Shown: positions 1 through 9,765, counted from the stretch's first letter. The stretch is 64,000 nt of DNA from Mytilus galloprovincialis (GCF_965363235.1 NC_134845.1:30010524-30074523), one strand, 5' to 3'. The notes: generated by a model not told the origin, from the sequence alone. Numbers and translations: made by a program.

Positions 1-256
1 TTTGACGTAACTCCAAAAATTAAGGTGAACAACTTTTGCACTCAGCGGAATTGCAAACTTGTCCCGGAGACAAATCTGCTTTTCTGAGATGTTTTACAAG
101 GTTCCAAAAATGTGTTATGCCCTACAGCTTTCCATCCAGCTAAGGCAGAAGTATATTCTCTTTTATTCTCATATATCCAGTATTTGCAACAAATTGTAAT
201 TTTTCTGAAGAAAAAAATTCAAATGGAAAATAATGTTTGTATTGTAATATAGTATG

Positions 257-567
257 TTCCCATGGGAAGAAAAATTGTTCCTATGTGAAAAAAAATTGTT
301 CCCATGGGAAGAAAAATTGTTCCCATGGGAAGAAATATTGTTCCCATGGGAAGAAAAATTGTTCCCATGGGAAGAAAATTTGTTCCCATGGGAAGAATTA
401 ATTCCCATGGGAACTTTTTGTATTCATCTTTTCCCATGGGAACTATAAAGTTCCCATGGGAACTCTAAACTTCCCATGGGAAAAGTATTTTTTCCCATGG
501 GAACTTCCAATGTTCCCATGGGAAATTCTAATATTCCCATGGGAATTATCAAATTTCCCATGGGAAA
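257..567. repeat. Array of 15 palindromic 12-mers at 21-bp spacing
   Basis: The palindrome TTCCCATGGGAA recurs at 257, 278 (degenerate), 299, 320, 341, 362, 383, 402, 431, 451, 471, 492, 513, 534 and 555. Steps are almost all 20-21 bp, with one of 19 and one of 29. In the first half the spacer is also conserved (GAAGAAAAATTG-like). In the second half the spacers differ from unit to unit while the palindrome stays exact. Short reading frames on both strands here are by-products of the repeat. Confidence 0.95.
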
Positions 568-587
568 TGTACTTTTAATCAGCTGCA

Positions 588-615
588 GTGACAAGAGTGA
601 CAAGAGTGACAAGTT
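588..615. repeat. Short 9-bp tandem repeat
   Basis: Three consecutive copies of GTGACAAGA, the last imperfect, lie directly downstream of the palindrome array. The following 200 bases hold nothing recognisable. Confidence 0.8.
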
Positions 616-827
616 GGGACATATGGCATTTTTTCAGTTTTTCAATAATCTATCACTGGGCAAATTTTTTTTTTGATATCTTGTAAACCGACAAAGTCAG
701 ATTTGCCGATACCGGAATGGCAAATTTGTCCCGCACAGTGTTATATCCTTATCTTTACAGTTATCTGTATAAAGATTTCCGTTACCATACTTGTCTAAAC
801 TTTATGTCCCTTTCAATGTTAAGAATG

Positions 828-1089
828 TTATGGTCATTTTAATAAACTTCCTGTTTACAAAACTTTGAATTTTTCGAAAAACTAAGGATTTTCTTATCCC
901 AGGCATAGATTACGTTAGATGTATTTGGCACAACTTTTTGGAATTTGGATCCTCAATGCTCTTCAACCTTGTACTTGTTTGGCTTCATAAATATTTTGAT
1001 ATGAGCGTCACTGATGAGTCGTATGTAGACGAAACGCGAGTCTGGCGTACTAAATTATAATCCTGGTACCTTTGATAACTATTACGTTG
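828..1089 (+). mobile_element. Hammerhead-bearing repeat, single partial monomer
   Basis: This is one monomer-length copy of the repeat family found as tandem arrays at 31108 and 45369. It runs from the AAACTTCCTGTTTACAAA segment through CCCAGGCATAGATTAC to CCTGGTACCTTTGATAACTA and carries a hammerhead motif near its 3' end. Its 3' half is also part of the inverted repeat that pairs with 4273-4720. Confidence 0.8.
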
Positions 1090-1408
1090 TCGTTCTGTAT
1101 TTTCTCGACAAGTATGTTGTTAGGTAATTCAGCTGAAATGCATCGCATATCGATAAAAGGCAACATGATTTCGCTAAAGATTATAAATCAAGTTATGGTG
1201 TTAAAAATCATTTCAAATCATGTGTTATATCTAATTATACGTCATTTGTGAGAAAAATGGTAGGATAATTAATAGAATGTTTTTGCATTTAAAAATATTA
1301 TCACAACGGCTGTACAGGATTTTATACCTCGGTCTGTTGCTTTTCTGTTGTGTCTCTTTCATTGCTTTTACCGTGCAATTGTTGGAAATGAAGGAGATGA
1401 AAAGATAA
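962..1408 (+). repeat. Left arm of a 447-bp inverted duplication
   Basis: The segment is nearly identical, in reverse complement, to 4273-4720. It contains the 3' half of a hammerhead repeat followed by about 320 bp of unrelated sequence ending at GGAGATGAAAAGATAA. The arms are 2.86 kb apart. Confidence 0.9.
1005..1048 (+). ncRNA. Hammerhead ribozyme motif, type I, slightly degraded
   Basis: The core CTGATGA (1011-1017) and GAAA (1031-1034) are present, with a GTC/GAC stem II between them. Stem I pairs GCGTCA with TGGCGT, including GU pairs. Stem III is weakened by a C-to-A change (ACGCGAGT), so activity is doubtful. Confidence 0.8.
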
Positions 1409-2309
1409 AAATCGTTATTACTAACATGTGTGAGTAAGAAATCTTGCCAATAGAAAAAAAACGATATTTTACTTGTTAAAAAAAACACTTGTAGAAATAT
1501 AAAACACATTTTGTAGGCATGAACCTTGATAAAAACCTCTCAAACTCCTCTTCGACAATTGTACAGAGTGACCAGACTATATATTATAGTAATTATGTTC
1601 TGAGATGCTATCATCAAGAGGCTTGAACAATTTTTAATTGGCACCAAACATCTATTTATTATCGTTTTGGTTGTTGTGTTTATGAAGAGTCATGCATTCC
1701 TGTGTAAACCGACAAAGCTCTTCACCTTACTCACACTCTCAACAATGGCAAGAAGCAGACCTCACGGAGGATTACTGAATAAGATTGAAAATATGCTGCA
1801 TTTTTCTTAACTTTACCGTTAGATACTAAATGAATGAAGTGCTGAACTGGATGTTAAGGATACCACATAAACATAATTTGATTTACAACTAACTACAGAA
1901 AGTAAAGATTGAAAATTAAACTTCAAAACAAGAGATAAATTCAATCTTCCTGTTGTGAGTTTTTGATATCTATGTAGTAGCATCAGTAAGGAATGAACGT
2001 ATTCCAGTAGGTATGAAAGTTAATAGATTGTCAATCTTAAAATCAATCAAGGGTTCCTATAAATGCTGAGTTTGGGTAATCTCTTAATATATTTTCATCA
2101 TACACCGTAGTTATTTTAACAACTAATGGGGAAAGTGTGTGTCACAGAAGACTATCTATGTGTTTCAAATGTGGAAGTCTCAATTAACTTCATAACGAAC
2201 GCCACTACAAGCAATTCAGAGTCACATGGATCTTAAGTCAATGTTTCATTTTTTAAGATTGTTATCAATTTCACTTTAAGATCGATTCTGTTCTCTTGAA
2301 AACTATTTG
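1409..2309. other. No feature recognised
   Basis: AT-rich sequence between the inverted-repeat arms. I see no coding sequence, RNA gene or clear repeat. Confidence 0.5.
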
Positions 2310-2450
2310 TATTCTCATTTAAAGTTGTGTCATGTGTGCTGTTGTTTGTTTGTCTTTTTCGTTTTTAGCCATGGCGTTGTCAGTTTGTTTTAGATTTATG
2401 AGTTTGACTGTCCCTTTGGTATCTTTCGTTCCTCTTTTTTAAATTAGGAT
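2310..2450 (+). repeat. Dispersed mussel repeat E
   Basis: The segment contains GTTTGACTGTCCCTTTGGTA and TTTAGCCATGG-TTGTCAGTTTG. The same words recur at 13810-13895 (reverse strand) and, more diverged, at 16770-16940. I remember this family as common in Mytilus, which is recollection rather than a search result. Confidence 0.6.
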
Positions 2451-2639
2451 ATGTTTATGATTTTAAATCAGTTATGACCTGATTTTTTTGCATTTGTGTT
2501 ATTTTTGTATCGGGTTTGTATTGTTTTCGACTTTTTTTCTTTTGATCATAGTGTCTGTCTCTTACTTTTGTTTTTCAATAGCCCAAAGGTATCATGTTAC
2601 CTTTTTTTTAACTAAGTTGTACGGATTAATTTATCTAAT

Positions 2640-2925
2640 AAACGGGTAGATAAGCTGATGTTGACAGGATCCTCTAGCCTTTGTTAGTCTTGTATCATTT
2701 ATAATTTTAGTTTATTGAGTGTATTTCGGAGTTTAGTATGACGTCCATTTTCACTGAAATAGTATATATTTTTGTTTAGGAGCCAGCTGAAGCACGCCTC
2801 CGGGTGCGGGATTTCTCGCTGTGTTGAAGACCAATTGATGGACTTCGGCTGTTGATTGCTCATTAGTTGAGTTGTTGTCTCTTTGACACATTACCCATTT
2901 CCATTTTCAACTTTATATTACGAAA
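2640..2925 (+). repeat. Dispersed repeat B, 3' part
   Basis: Homologous to 13330-13580 (+) and partly to 15290-15530 (-). Shared landmarks are GGAGCCAGCTGAA, CGCCTCCGGGTGCGGGA and GTTGTCTCTTTGACACATT. In the 13.3-kb copy this sequence directly follows a reverse transcriptase fragment, so it is probably the 3' UTR of that retroelement. Confidence 0.75.
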
Positions 2926-2992
2926 ACATTCAGTGGACGTGGCAATGTACTTCCAAACATCATCTTTATCAAGTGTTATTAGATAATTCACA

Positions 2993-3191
2993 CATACTGT
3001 GGATTCATCAATATTCGTTGAATACTAATTTTCGTCGATTTCGTGGGTACAGTATTCAACGAACTACAGATTTTCTAAAGGAATGTATCCAGACTTTGAC
3101 AAAACCACGAAATTGAATATGCACGATTATGCAAGTTTTCCTCAATCCATGAAAATTGGTACGGACGAAAATAAACTAATCCACAGTAGTG
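2993..3191. mobile_element. Fold-back MITE
   Basis: The left end (CATACTGTGGATTCATCAA then TTCGTTG) and the reverse complement of the right end (CACTACTGTGGATTAGTTTA then TTCGTCC) form imperfect terminal inverted repeats of about 40 bp. The internal sequence is also partly self-complementary. Confidence 0.65.
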
Positions 3192-3960
3192 TATGATATA
3201 CTCTCAGTGTTTTTTCGGACAGCACATCAACCATGTGAGTAGGCTATTTTACTTAATGTTTTTGACTCATGAAAATGCATTATTTTATCTCTTTGATATT
3301 CATTGATGTTTTTTGTTTTATCTTTTTATAAACAAGACTGTATCTTAAAATAAACCTGATTCTAAACGACACAAGTATTTTTCTATTTACTTTACTATTT
3401 TCGTTGAATAACTTTGACACATATCCCAACCTTTGGTATGTATTGAGATCATCTTCACCTCAAGCTGATTTATGCCTTTACCTTTTTAAATGAAAAAGAT
3501 AAGTACAATGATAAAACAGTATTGCTTATTTGTTTTGTACTAAATCGATATTGTATCATAGCGTGGTCTGCAAAATAAAATTAACGGTACATATTTCGAA
3601 TATAACCATGCCCTCAATAATTATTACGACTAAAAGAATCCACATTCAGTTGGGTTTTCCGTTTTATAAAGTTTAGTAAACAGTACGTGATTCCAAATAT
3701 AGACAAGGAAGACAATGTCATCTCTTAAGTGGTATACATAATCCAAAGTAATAGAAAAGAGTAAGTATAAACCTAGTTAGATTATTTTCTCACGTTTTAT
3801 TAAACTAGAAAATTATTTGATGGTTCATGCATCTATGATATATTGGTATGTATAGTTTTTTCCTAATGATTTTATTTATGTACGAATACATTATCTTAAT
3901 ATTTTAAAGCTCTATCTTTAGTTTTTTAGGTTACATTTGCAAGATTGCAACATCTAGCAG
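3192..3960 (+). repeat. TLR-upstream conserved block, copy D1
   Basis: This block of about 770 bp is collinear with blocks at 32535-33215 and in each of the three units at 17851-21730. Landmarks shared in order are GACAGCACATCAACCATGTG, TTTTTGACTCATGAAA, TTTTATAAACAAGA, the ACACAAGTAT segment, the ATGGTTCATGCAT segment and GATATATTGGTATGTAT. Its recurrence upstream of every TLR copy suggests that it was duplicated together with the gene. Confidence 0.8.
3665..3766 (+). promoter_or_regulatory. Candidate TLR-1 core promoter and 5' exon donor
   Basis: TATAAA at 3665-3670 lies 95 bp before AAAAGA|GTAAGTATA, whose GT is at 3761. The same pair occurs in the TLR-3 block at nearly the same spacing. 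Together with the splice acceptor directly before the TLR-1 start codon (6479-6480), this predicts a short non-coding first exon ending at 3760 and an intron of about 2.7 kb. No transcript evidence is available, so the call is an inference. Confidence 0.4.
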
Positions 3961-4272
3961 ATAGAGACATATTGGTTGTATGTTACAGCCTTTTAACTCC
4001 TTTATTTCGGGTGAATGCAATTCCCTCATTTTTAATTTTTAATCTTCGTTTGCCTTGTTTACGTTTGTACGAGATTACAATACTGATTAACTTCTTTTGC
4101 TTTAAATTATAACCGATAAGTTAAACGACTAGTTGTTTGGATGTTTGTTATATAAGAAGATTTTCAACTATCTGCTCAATATTGTAGTTAATGTAAGGCA
4201 ATTCTTTTTGTCATAAACGTGAGTTCTTTTATATTCATGTCTTTCGATATTTTTTGTTTGTTTTGTTAACCA
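3961..4272. other. No feature recognised; presumed TLR-1 intron
   Basis: AT-rich sequence without a supported gene or repeat. Confidence 0.4.
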
Positions 4273-4720
4273 TTATCTTTTCATCTCCTTCATTTCCAAC
4301 AATTGCACGGTAAAATCAATAAAAGAGACACAACAGAAAAGCAACAGACCGAGGTATAAAATCCTGTACAGCCGTTGTGATAATATTTTTAAATGCAAAA
4401 ACATTCTATTAATTACCCTACCATTTTTCTCACAAATGACGTATAATTAGATATAACACATAATTTGAAATGATTTTTAACACCATAACTTGATTTATAA
4501 TCTTTAGCGAAATCATGTTGCCTTTTATCGATATGCGATGCATTTCAGCTGAATTACCTAACAACATACTTGTCGAGAAAATACAGAACGACAACGTAAT
4601 AGTTATCAAAGGTACCAGGATTATAATTTGGTACGCCAGACGCGCGTTTCGTCAACATAAGACTCATCAGTGACGCTCATATCAAAATATTTATAAAGCC
4701 AAACAAGTACAAAGTTGAAA
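4273..4720 (-). repeat. Right arm of the 447-bp inverted duplication
   Basis: Reverse complement of 962-1408, with scattered substitutions. Its outer part is a truncated hammerhead repeat on the minus strand that stops at the CAACTTTGTACTTGTTTGGC segment. Confidence 0.9.
4633..4676 (-). ncRNA. Hammerhead ribozyme, type I, intact core
   Basis: Read on the minus strand: stem I strand GCGTCA, core CTGATGA, stem II GTC-TTATGTT-GAC, core GAAA, minimal stem III (ACG-CG-CGT), cleavage site GTC, then TGGCGT, which closes stem I. All conserved core bases are present. The layout, with a three-pair stem III and two-base loop, is the one known from schistosome and Penelope-associated hammerheads. Confidence 0.85.
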
Positions 4721-5049
4721 TGTCGTTTGTTCGTGTGTTCCAGGTTTGGGAAAGGTTGACACGTTTGACCCCGCTACTCTTATATATGTGCTTGTCTCAA
4801 ATCAAGATACAATAATTCAATGTTTGTCGTTGGTGGTTTCCTTATTTTTATTAACTGTTTTCACATAAGCCAGACAGTCTATTGTTATTCGCAGATACTC
4901 ATAGCTTACTATAAGGTGTTAGCTTGGTAATTGTTGGAGGTTTAACATACACATACTAACATCTGAGTCAGTTGGTATCTAGTCAGATAGATGTCTCATT
5001 GGCATCATACAATTACGCTGGTGTATTATGGCCATCGTTTTTTATCTCG
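4721..5049. other. No feature recognised
   Basis: AT-rich sequence between the inverted-repeat arm and the inverted minisatellite. Confidence 0.4.
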
Positions 5050-5300
5050 GAATTATCAACTTAATCTTGGAATTGTGAATCTTACAATTCCAACATTAAA
5101 CTTGGGAATGGCAACTTTAATCATAAATCATCCACTTAAATCTTGGCATTAACAACCTTTATCTTGAAATAATCAACCTTAATTTTCAAAGATTAAAGGT
5201 AATTTTCAAAGATTAAAGTTAACAATGCAGAGATTAAAGTTGACAATGTAAAGAATAAAGTTGACAATGCAAAGAATAAAGTAGACAATTTCAAAGAAAA
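5050..5300. repeat. Minisatellite that inverts its orientation midway
   Basis: Left of about 5190 the units read AATTATCAACTTTAATCTTGG-like. Right of it they read AAAGATTAAAGTTGACAATG-like, which is the reverse complement. Units are about 20-21 bp and imperfect. The array is therefore a tandem repeat arranged as one large imperfect palindrome. Confidence 0.75.
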
Positions 5301-5469
5301 AAATAATATTAATAAAAGGGATGGCATAATACGCTTTTGTATACCATATCTTCTTTTTCGAATTCTCATTGTTCTTATCAACATAACGCAGATTAAAACT
5401 ATTAAAAAGCAGTCACCATGATCAGACACGTTTGTACCTTATCATTATGTGTTTATCACAAGCAAAAAC

Positions 5470-5632
5470 CCCTAGCCGTATTTGGCACAACCTTTTTCAA
5501 CTTTTGATCCCCAGAGCTGTACAACTTTGTCCCCCCTTTTTTGACTTTCGAACTGTTATATCTGGGCGTCACTGGTAAGTCTTGTTTGGACGAGGCGCGT
5601 TTTTGACGTAATGTATTTAAAACCTGATGCCT
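5470..5632 (+). mobile_element. Decayed hammerhead repeat copy
   Basis: Recognisable by CCGTATTTGGCACAACCTTT, the GGGCGTCACTGGTAAGTCTT segment and GACGAGGCGCG. The ribozyme core is damaged (CTGGTAA instead of CTGATGA, GAGG instead of GAAA). Confidence 0.65.
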
Positions 5633-5633
5633 T

Positions 5634-6185
5634 TTGTTATCTATTATTCATGTGTTTCTATGCCTAATACGTTCTGCTATTCGTTTGTATTGTAGTCCTG
5701 TATTATTATGTTGTCATTTTAATGTTATATTTAACAATGCCATCAAAGTGCGAGGTTTGGCATGCCACAAAAGGTTCAAACCACCATGTTTTTCTTTAAA
5801 AATGTCCTGTACCAAGTCAGGAAAATGGCCATTGTTATATCATAGTTCGTTTCTGTGTGTGTAACATTTTTACGTTGTGTTTCCGTTGTGTCGTTTGTTT
5901 TCTCCTATTTTTGAGTGTGAATTCACATTACTATAAGACGTGTCACGGTACTTTTCTATCCCAAATTCATGTATTTGGTTTTGATGTTATATTGGTTATT
6001 CTCATCGGATGTTGTCTAATGCTTAGTCCGTTGCTGTGTGTGTTACATTTTAATGTTGTGTCGTTGTTCTCCTCTAATATTTAATGCGTTTCCCTCAGTT
6101 TTAGTTTGTTACCCCGATTTTGTTTTTTGTCCATAGATTTATGAGTTTTGAACAGCGGTATACTACTGTTGCCTTTATTTGTCCA
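5634..6185 (+). repeat. Dispersed mussel repeat F
   Basis: About 550 bp with GTGTGTGTAACATTTT/GTGTGTGTTACATTTT motifs and CCTGTACCAAGTCAGGA. I remember it as a common Mytilus repeat. Short reading frames in it are not conserved proteins, and no terminal structure is visible. Confidence 0.5.
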
Positions 6186-6483
6186 TTTAAAAAAGGAATT
6201 AACGGCTTTCATTTGATATTGCATGTTCAAGATCGTTTTAACATAAGCCATTTTTTTAATTGACAAAATGGATGTTTAAAAATATATTACACATCCATGT
6301 TCAAACGAGAATAGGGCATAACATGAACAAAATAATTCTTAGTTTGAAGAAAACACATGTACTGCCACAATGTATCGACTTGATATATAAAAAAATAATA
6401 CTATGTTTGGGATAGATATAATTTATAAATGGTTGTAAATACATGTCCAACGTTATTGATGTGTTGTTTTTTTTCTGCAGGTC
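6186..6483 (+). promoter_or_regulatory. 3' end of TLR-1 leader intron, splice acceptor
   Basis: A long T tract and CTGCAG end at 6480, directly followed by GTC and the ATG. The segment is homologous to 33880-34086 before TLR-3, and the ACTGCCAC...TCGACT word about 120 bp before the ATG is shared by all three copies. This argues for an intron in the 5' UTR. Confidence 0.75.
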
Positions 6484-8709
6484 ATGATTTCTCATAGAGG
6501 ATGTGTCATCATGTTATTTCTTCTAATCATCAAGTTTGAATGTGCAAGTACGTGTATGTCTAGTGCTCCTGAAGAATGTCCTAAGACGTTTTGCAAATGT
6601 CAAAAGAAGTCGAATGGGAAAGCCGTGTGTTCCGGGCGATCTTTAAATTACATTCCAAGACTTCCAAAATATATTCGGTCTGTTATATTCACAAATACAA
6701 GTATCAGAGTAATAGACAAATGTGGATTGGTCAATTTAACATTTCATCAAATAGAGAAAATAAACTTTACTGGTAATGATTTACACAGTATTGACAAGGA
6801 CGCATTTCTAAATTTGACTTTCCTAGCTTCGCTAATTGTATCATCGGAACCTCATTTGAATGTTTCTGTCCTTAAATTATCTTTTCAGAGTTTTCCGAGG
6901 AACAAGCTTTCTGAGTTGCGCCTTACTTTTAATCATTGGAAATCCCTTCCAAGAGATATGTTCAACAATGCTCATGTAAGCAATGTTAGGCATTTGTTTT
7001 TGCAAGCTAATAGCTTTACGTATTTCAACTTTACGACATTTAAATCCATGACCCGTTTACGAGATATATCTCTTTCCAATAACTCAATAAGTCATGTTTC
7101 GTTAACTAAGTTGACTTCACTAACCAAATTAGATATGAGTTCAAATCAGCTTTCAAAAGTTCCAACATTCTGTGGAAGAAACAACACTAGTTTTTTTCCT
7201 TACTTAAATATAATAATTTTAAGTCGTAACAAAATTGGATTTCTTGGACTCAAATCATTCCACTGTTTACCCCGACTTTCAAAGTTATACTTGGATTATA
7301 CATACATTGGTAGACTTCAAGACAATGTTTTTGCCTCTCTTCCATCGTTACGAACGTTACATTTGCTTAAAACCGGTAACCCTTTAAGATTTATTTCACA
7401 AAACGCGTTCAATAGTTCTTCATTAGAGACTTTGATTTTACAAGGATCGCACTTTCGCTTTGACAAACAGGGCAGATACATTGCAAACAGAATCTTTGCT
7501 TCTTGTCCAAATCTACAACACTTGGATCTCACAGACAACTATATGACGTCTGATGAATCAACATTCCAAACGATTTTTCGGCCGCTGAGAAAATTACAAA
7601 AATTATTTCTCTCATCAACTAGGATAGTAAGTCTGCCAACAAATGTTTTTACACATATGAAATTGCTTCAGGAATTACATTTAAATAACAATGGAATAAA
7701 TTTCTGGAACAACAGTTATCGCATATTCGGTAATATGACATCAATGAAATTTCTAAATTTAAAACAAAACTATATATCTGTCATAAATGAAACCAGCTTC
7801 CCAGATGACCTTTTGTCCAGACTAGAAGTATTAAATCTAGCTCGTAATCCTTTTTCGTGTATTTGCGACCAAATGTGGTTCCGAAACTGGATTCAACAGA
7901 ATGGTTCGATTTTAAAGGAGTATCCAAATCAATACAAATGCAGACATCCCAATAATATGAATGGAATAGTATTAAGAGATTACAAACCTACAGTCAAAAT
8001 GTGCAATCCATGGAATCCTCTGTATACTATAGCAATTGTCATGGGAATGGTTGTTCTATCGTTCATCGCTGTTGGTTCTATCGCTGCAAAGTGTCAGGGC
8101 AATATTAAGAACTATATATATTTATTACGCGTATATCACAATCGGAAACAGGGATATATCCCTCTTGACAGTGAAGAGGATTACGAATATCACGCTTTTG
8201 TTGTGTATTGCGATAACGATAGGAAATGGGTTCACAACGATCTCTTAAACAAGCTTGAAAATGAAGAAGGATTACAACTCTGTATTCACCATAGAAATTT
8301 CATTGTAGGAGATTCTATTAGTGTAAATGTTGACAATTTCCTTAAGAAGTCATGGAAAGTTTTAGTTATTGTATCGAACAATTTCGCACAAAGTGAATGG
8401 TGTCAGTGGGAGGTAGATGTTGTACAAGAGAGACGCCGACGCCAAGGGAAAGAAGTCATAGTTCCTATCATACTAGATACCATTGACTCAAAACATATGA
8501 CTAGTCAATTACGTACATTACTGGATAGTACACCCTCCTTAAGGTACCGTGCCGGTGTAGGGTCAGAACTATTCTGGAAAGTTTTATTAGAGAGTTTAAG
8601 AAAACCACTTGGACATCCACCAACCTCTTTACTTTATTCAGGAATTAATCATCCAAGCTTTAATGGTCAAACAAGAGTCTCACCTGAGACTGAACCACCT
8701 ACCTGGTGA
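6484..8709 (+). CDS. Toll-like receptor TLR-1, intact (741 aa)
   Basis: Type I membrane pattern receptor. Residues 1-22 are a signal peptide, about 32-51 an LRRNT cysteine segment (CPKTFCKCQ...C), about 60-450 leucine-rich repeats with many N-glycosylation sites, 455-508 a single LRRCT (FSCICDQMW...C...C), 512-537 the transmembrane helix and about 567-710 the TIR domain. TIR box 1 is YEYHAFVVY, the BB loop is HHRNFIVGDS and box 3 is FW at 697-698. The BB loop has valine where most signalling TLRs have proline. Signalling through MyD88-type adaptors is family knowledge, not shown here. The start is chosen because it follows the splice acceptor directly and matches the start of the other copies. 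The C-terminus is 22 residues longer than expected because a T was lost from the ancestral stop region (GGAATTAAT versus GGAATTTAA). Confidence 0.95.
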   Translation: MISHRGCVIMLFLLIIKFECASTCMSSAPEECPKTFCKCQKKSNGKAVCSGRSLNYIPRLPKYIRSVIFTNTSIRVIDKCGLVNLTFHQIEKINFTGNDLHSIDKDAFLNLTFLASLIVSSEPHLNVSVLKLSFQSFPRNKLSELRLTFNHWKSLPRDMFNNAHVSNVRHLFLQANSFTYFNFTTFKSMTRLRDISLSNNSISHVSLTKLTSLTKLDMSSNQLSKVPTFCGRNNTSFFPYLNIIILSRNKIGFLGLKSFHCLPRLSKLYLDYTYIGRLQDNVFASLPSLRTLHLLKTGNPLRFISQNAFNSSSLETLILQGSHFRFDKQGRYIANRIFASCPNLQHLDLTDNYMTSDESTFQTIFRPLRKLQKLFLSSTRIVSLPTNVFTHMKLLQELHLNNNGINFWNNSYRIFGNMTSMKFLNLKQNYISVINETSFPDDLLSRLEVLNLARNPFSCICDQMWFRNWIQQNGSILKEYPNQYKCRHPNNMNGIVLRDYKPTVKMCNPWNPLYTIAIVMGMVVLSFIAVGSIAAKCQGNIKNYIYLLRVYHNRKQGYIPLDSEEDYEYHAFVVYCDNDRKWVHNDLLNKLENEEGLQLCIHHRNFIVGDSISVNVDNFLKKSWKVLVIVSNNFAQSEWCQWEVDVVQERRRRQGKEVIVPIILDTIDSKHMTSQLRTLLDSTPSLRYRAGVGSELFWKVLLESLRKPLGHPPTSLLYSGINHPSFNGQTRVSPETEPPTW

Positions 8710-8740
8710 AAATGTAACAGTCTACAAACAAGGGATAATT

Positions 8741-9765
8741 TAGTCTTAGATGCATGATTTTTGTATTAGTTGTAAGTGGCTTTGGACTAGCTGTCAGATA
8801 GCTGCGAGTACTCTCAGATCTGTTCCTAGTGTCTTTTTGTTGTTGGGATGTACACGTACCCGGCCATGTCTACTTGTCTTTCTTTCCATCTGATAAGTTA
8901 AGCCTTTTTCAACTGATTTTTATAGTCCGTTCTTGTGTGGTACTGTTATACCACTGTCCTAGGTTAGGGGAGTTGGGATCCCGCTAACAAGTTTAACTCC
9001 GTCACATTATGTATGTATGTGACTGTCCCAAGTCAGGAGTCTGTTATTCAGTGGTTGTCGTTTGTTTATGTGTTACATATTTGTTTTTCGTTCATTTTTT
9101 GTACATAAATAAGGTCGTTAGTTTTCTCGTTTCAATTGTTTTACATTTTCATTTCGGGGCCTTTTAGGTGTCAGACCACCAATTACTCCCTCCAATTTAG
9201 AACGTATGTAAAAGTAGCCCTACTCTGACACAAAATAGTGCTTTTGATGTCCTTGTTTACTTAAACTAACCAACAAATTTGCAGAAATGAAACTTTTTGT
9301 GAAAGAGAAATATATCTAGATCATTTTGAGCCAAAATTTACTTGTCTATGAGTTTGCATTAAAAATTGAGGATTAATGCGCTCCATAGTATACTAGTTTT
9401 AGATTTCCAGAAAACCAGGTTTTGTTTCGAGGTACCTCTGTTTGAAGGTCAGTTATTTTGTTAGAAGGCTTTAAAGGTATGGTGAAAATTGGCATGTAGA
9501 AAGCTGATACATGTACAATTAAGGATATACCTGGTTTCTATGAAGTTAAACTTAAGGTAAAATATTTAGAAAGCTGTGAAAATTGCAAAATTTGGTTGAA
9601 CAGATAGGGATTTTTAATTGGTGGTCTGACACCTTTATAACTGACTATGCGGTATGGCCTTTGCTGAAGGCCGTAAAGTGACCTACAGTTGTTTATTGCT
9701 GTGTCATTTTGGTCTCTTGTGGACGGTTGTCTCATTGGCAATCATACCACATCTTCTTTTTTATA
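8741..9765 (+). repeat. Dispersed repeat A copy 1, split by a MITE
   Basis: Begins just past the TLR-1 stop (TTAGTCTTAGATGCATGATT) and ends at ATACCACATCTTCTTTTTTA. It is collinear with 15660-16285. Landmarks are GCTGTCAGATAGCTGCGAG, the CTGATAAGTTAAGCCTTTTT segment and GGATCCCGCTAACA. It is interrupted exactly at 9167-9633 by another element. Confidence 0.85.
9167..9633. mobile_element. 467-bp MITE with perfect 19-bp TIRs
   Basis: The termini are perfect inverted repeats GGTGTCAGACCACCAATTA. The element is flanked by TTTA on both sides (9163-9166 and 9634-9637), and the uninterrupted repeat A copy at 16.1 kb shows the empty site CCTTTTATA. There is no transposase, so it is non-autonomous. 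The TIR and short duplication suggest PIF/Harbinger-like (TTA) ancestry, which is uncertain. Confidence 0.9.

Noticed and set aside
257..567. CRISPR-like array
   Set aside because: The regular spacing resembles one, but the repeat is a 12-bp palindrome with 8-9 bp spacers in a eukaryotic genome, with no associated genes.
169..676. Small frames with SHGNN and FPMGT repeats on both strands
   Set aside because: They are translations of the TTCCCATGGGAA array; there is no initiation context or unique sequence.
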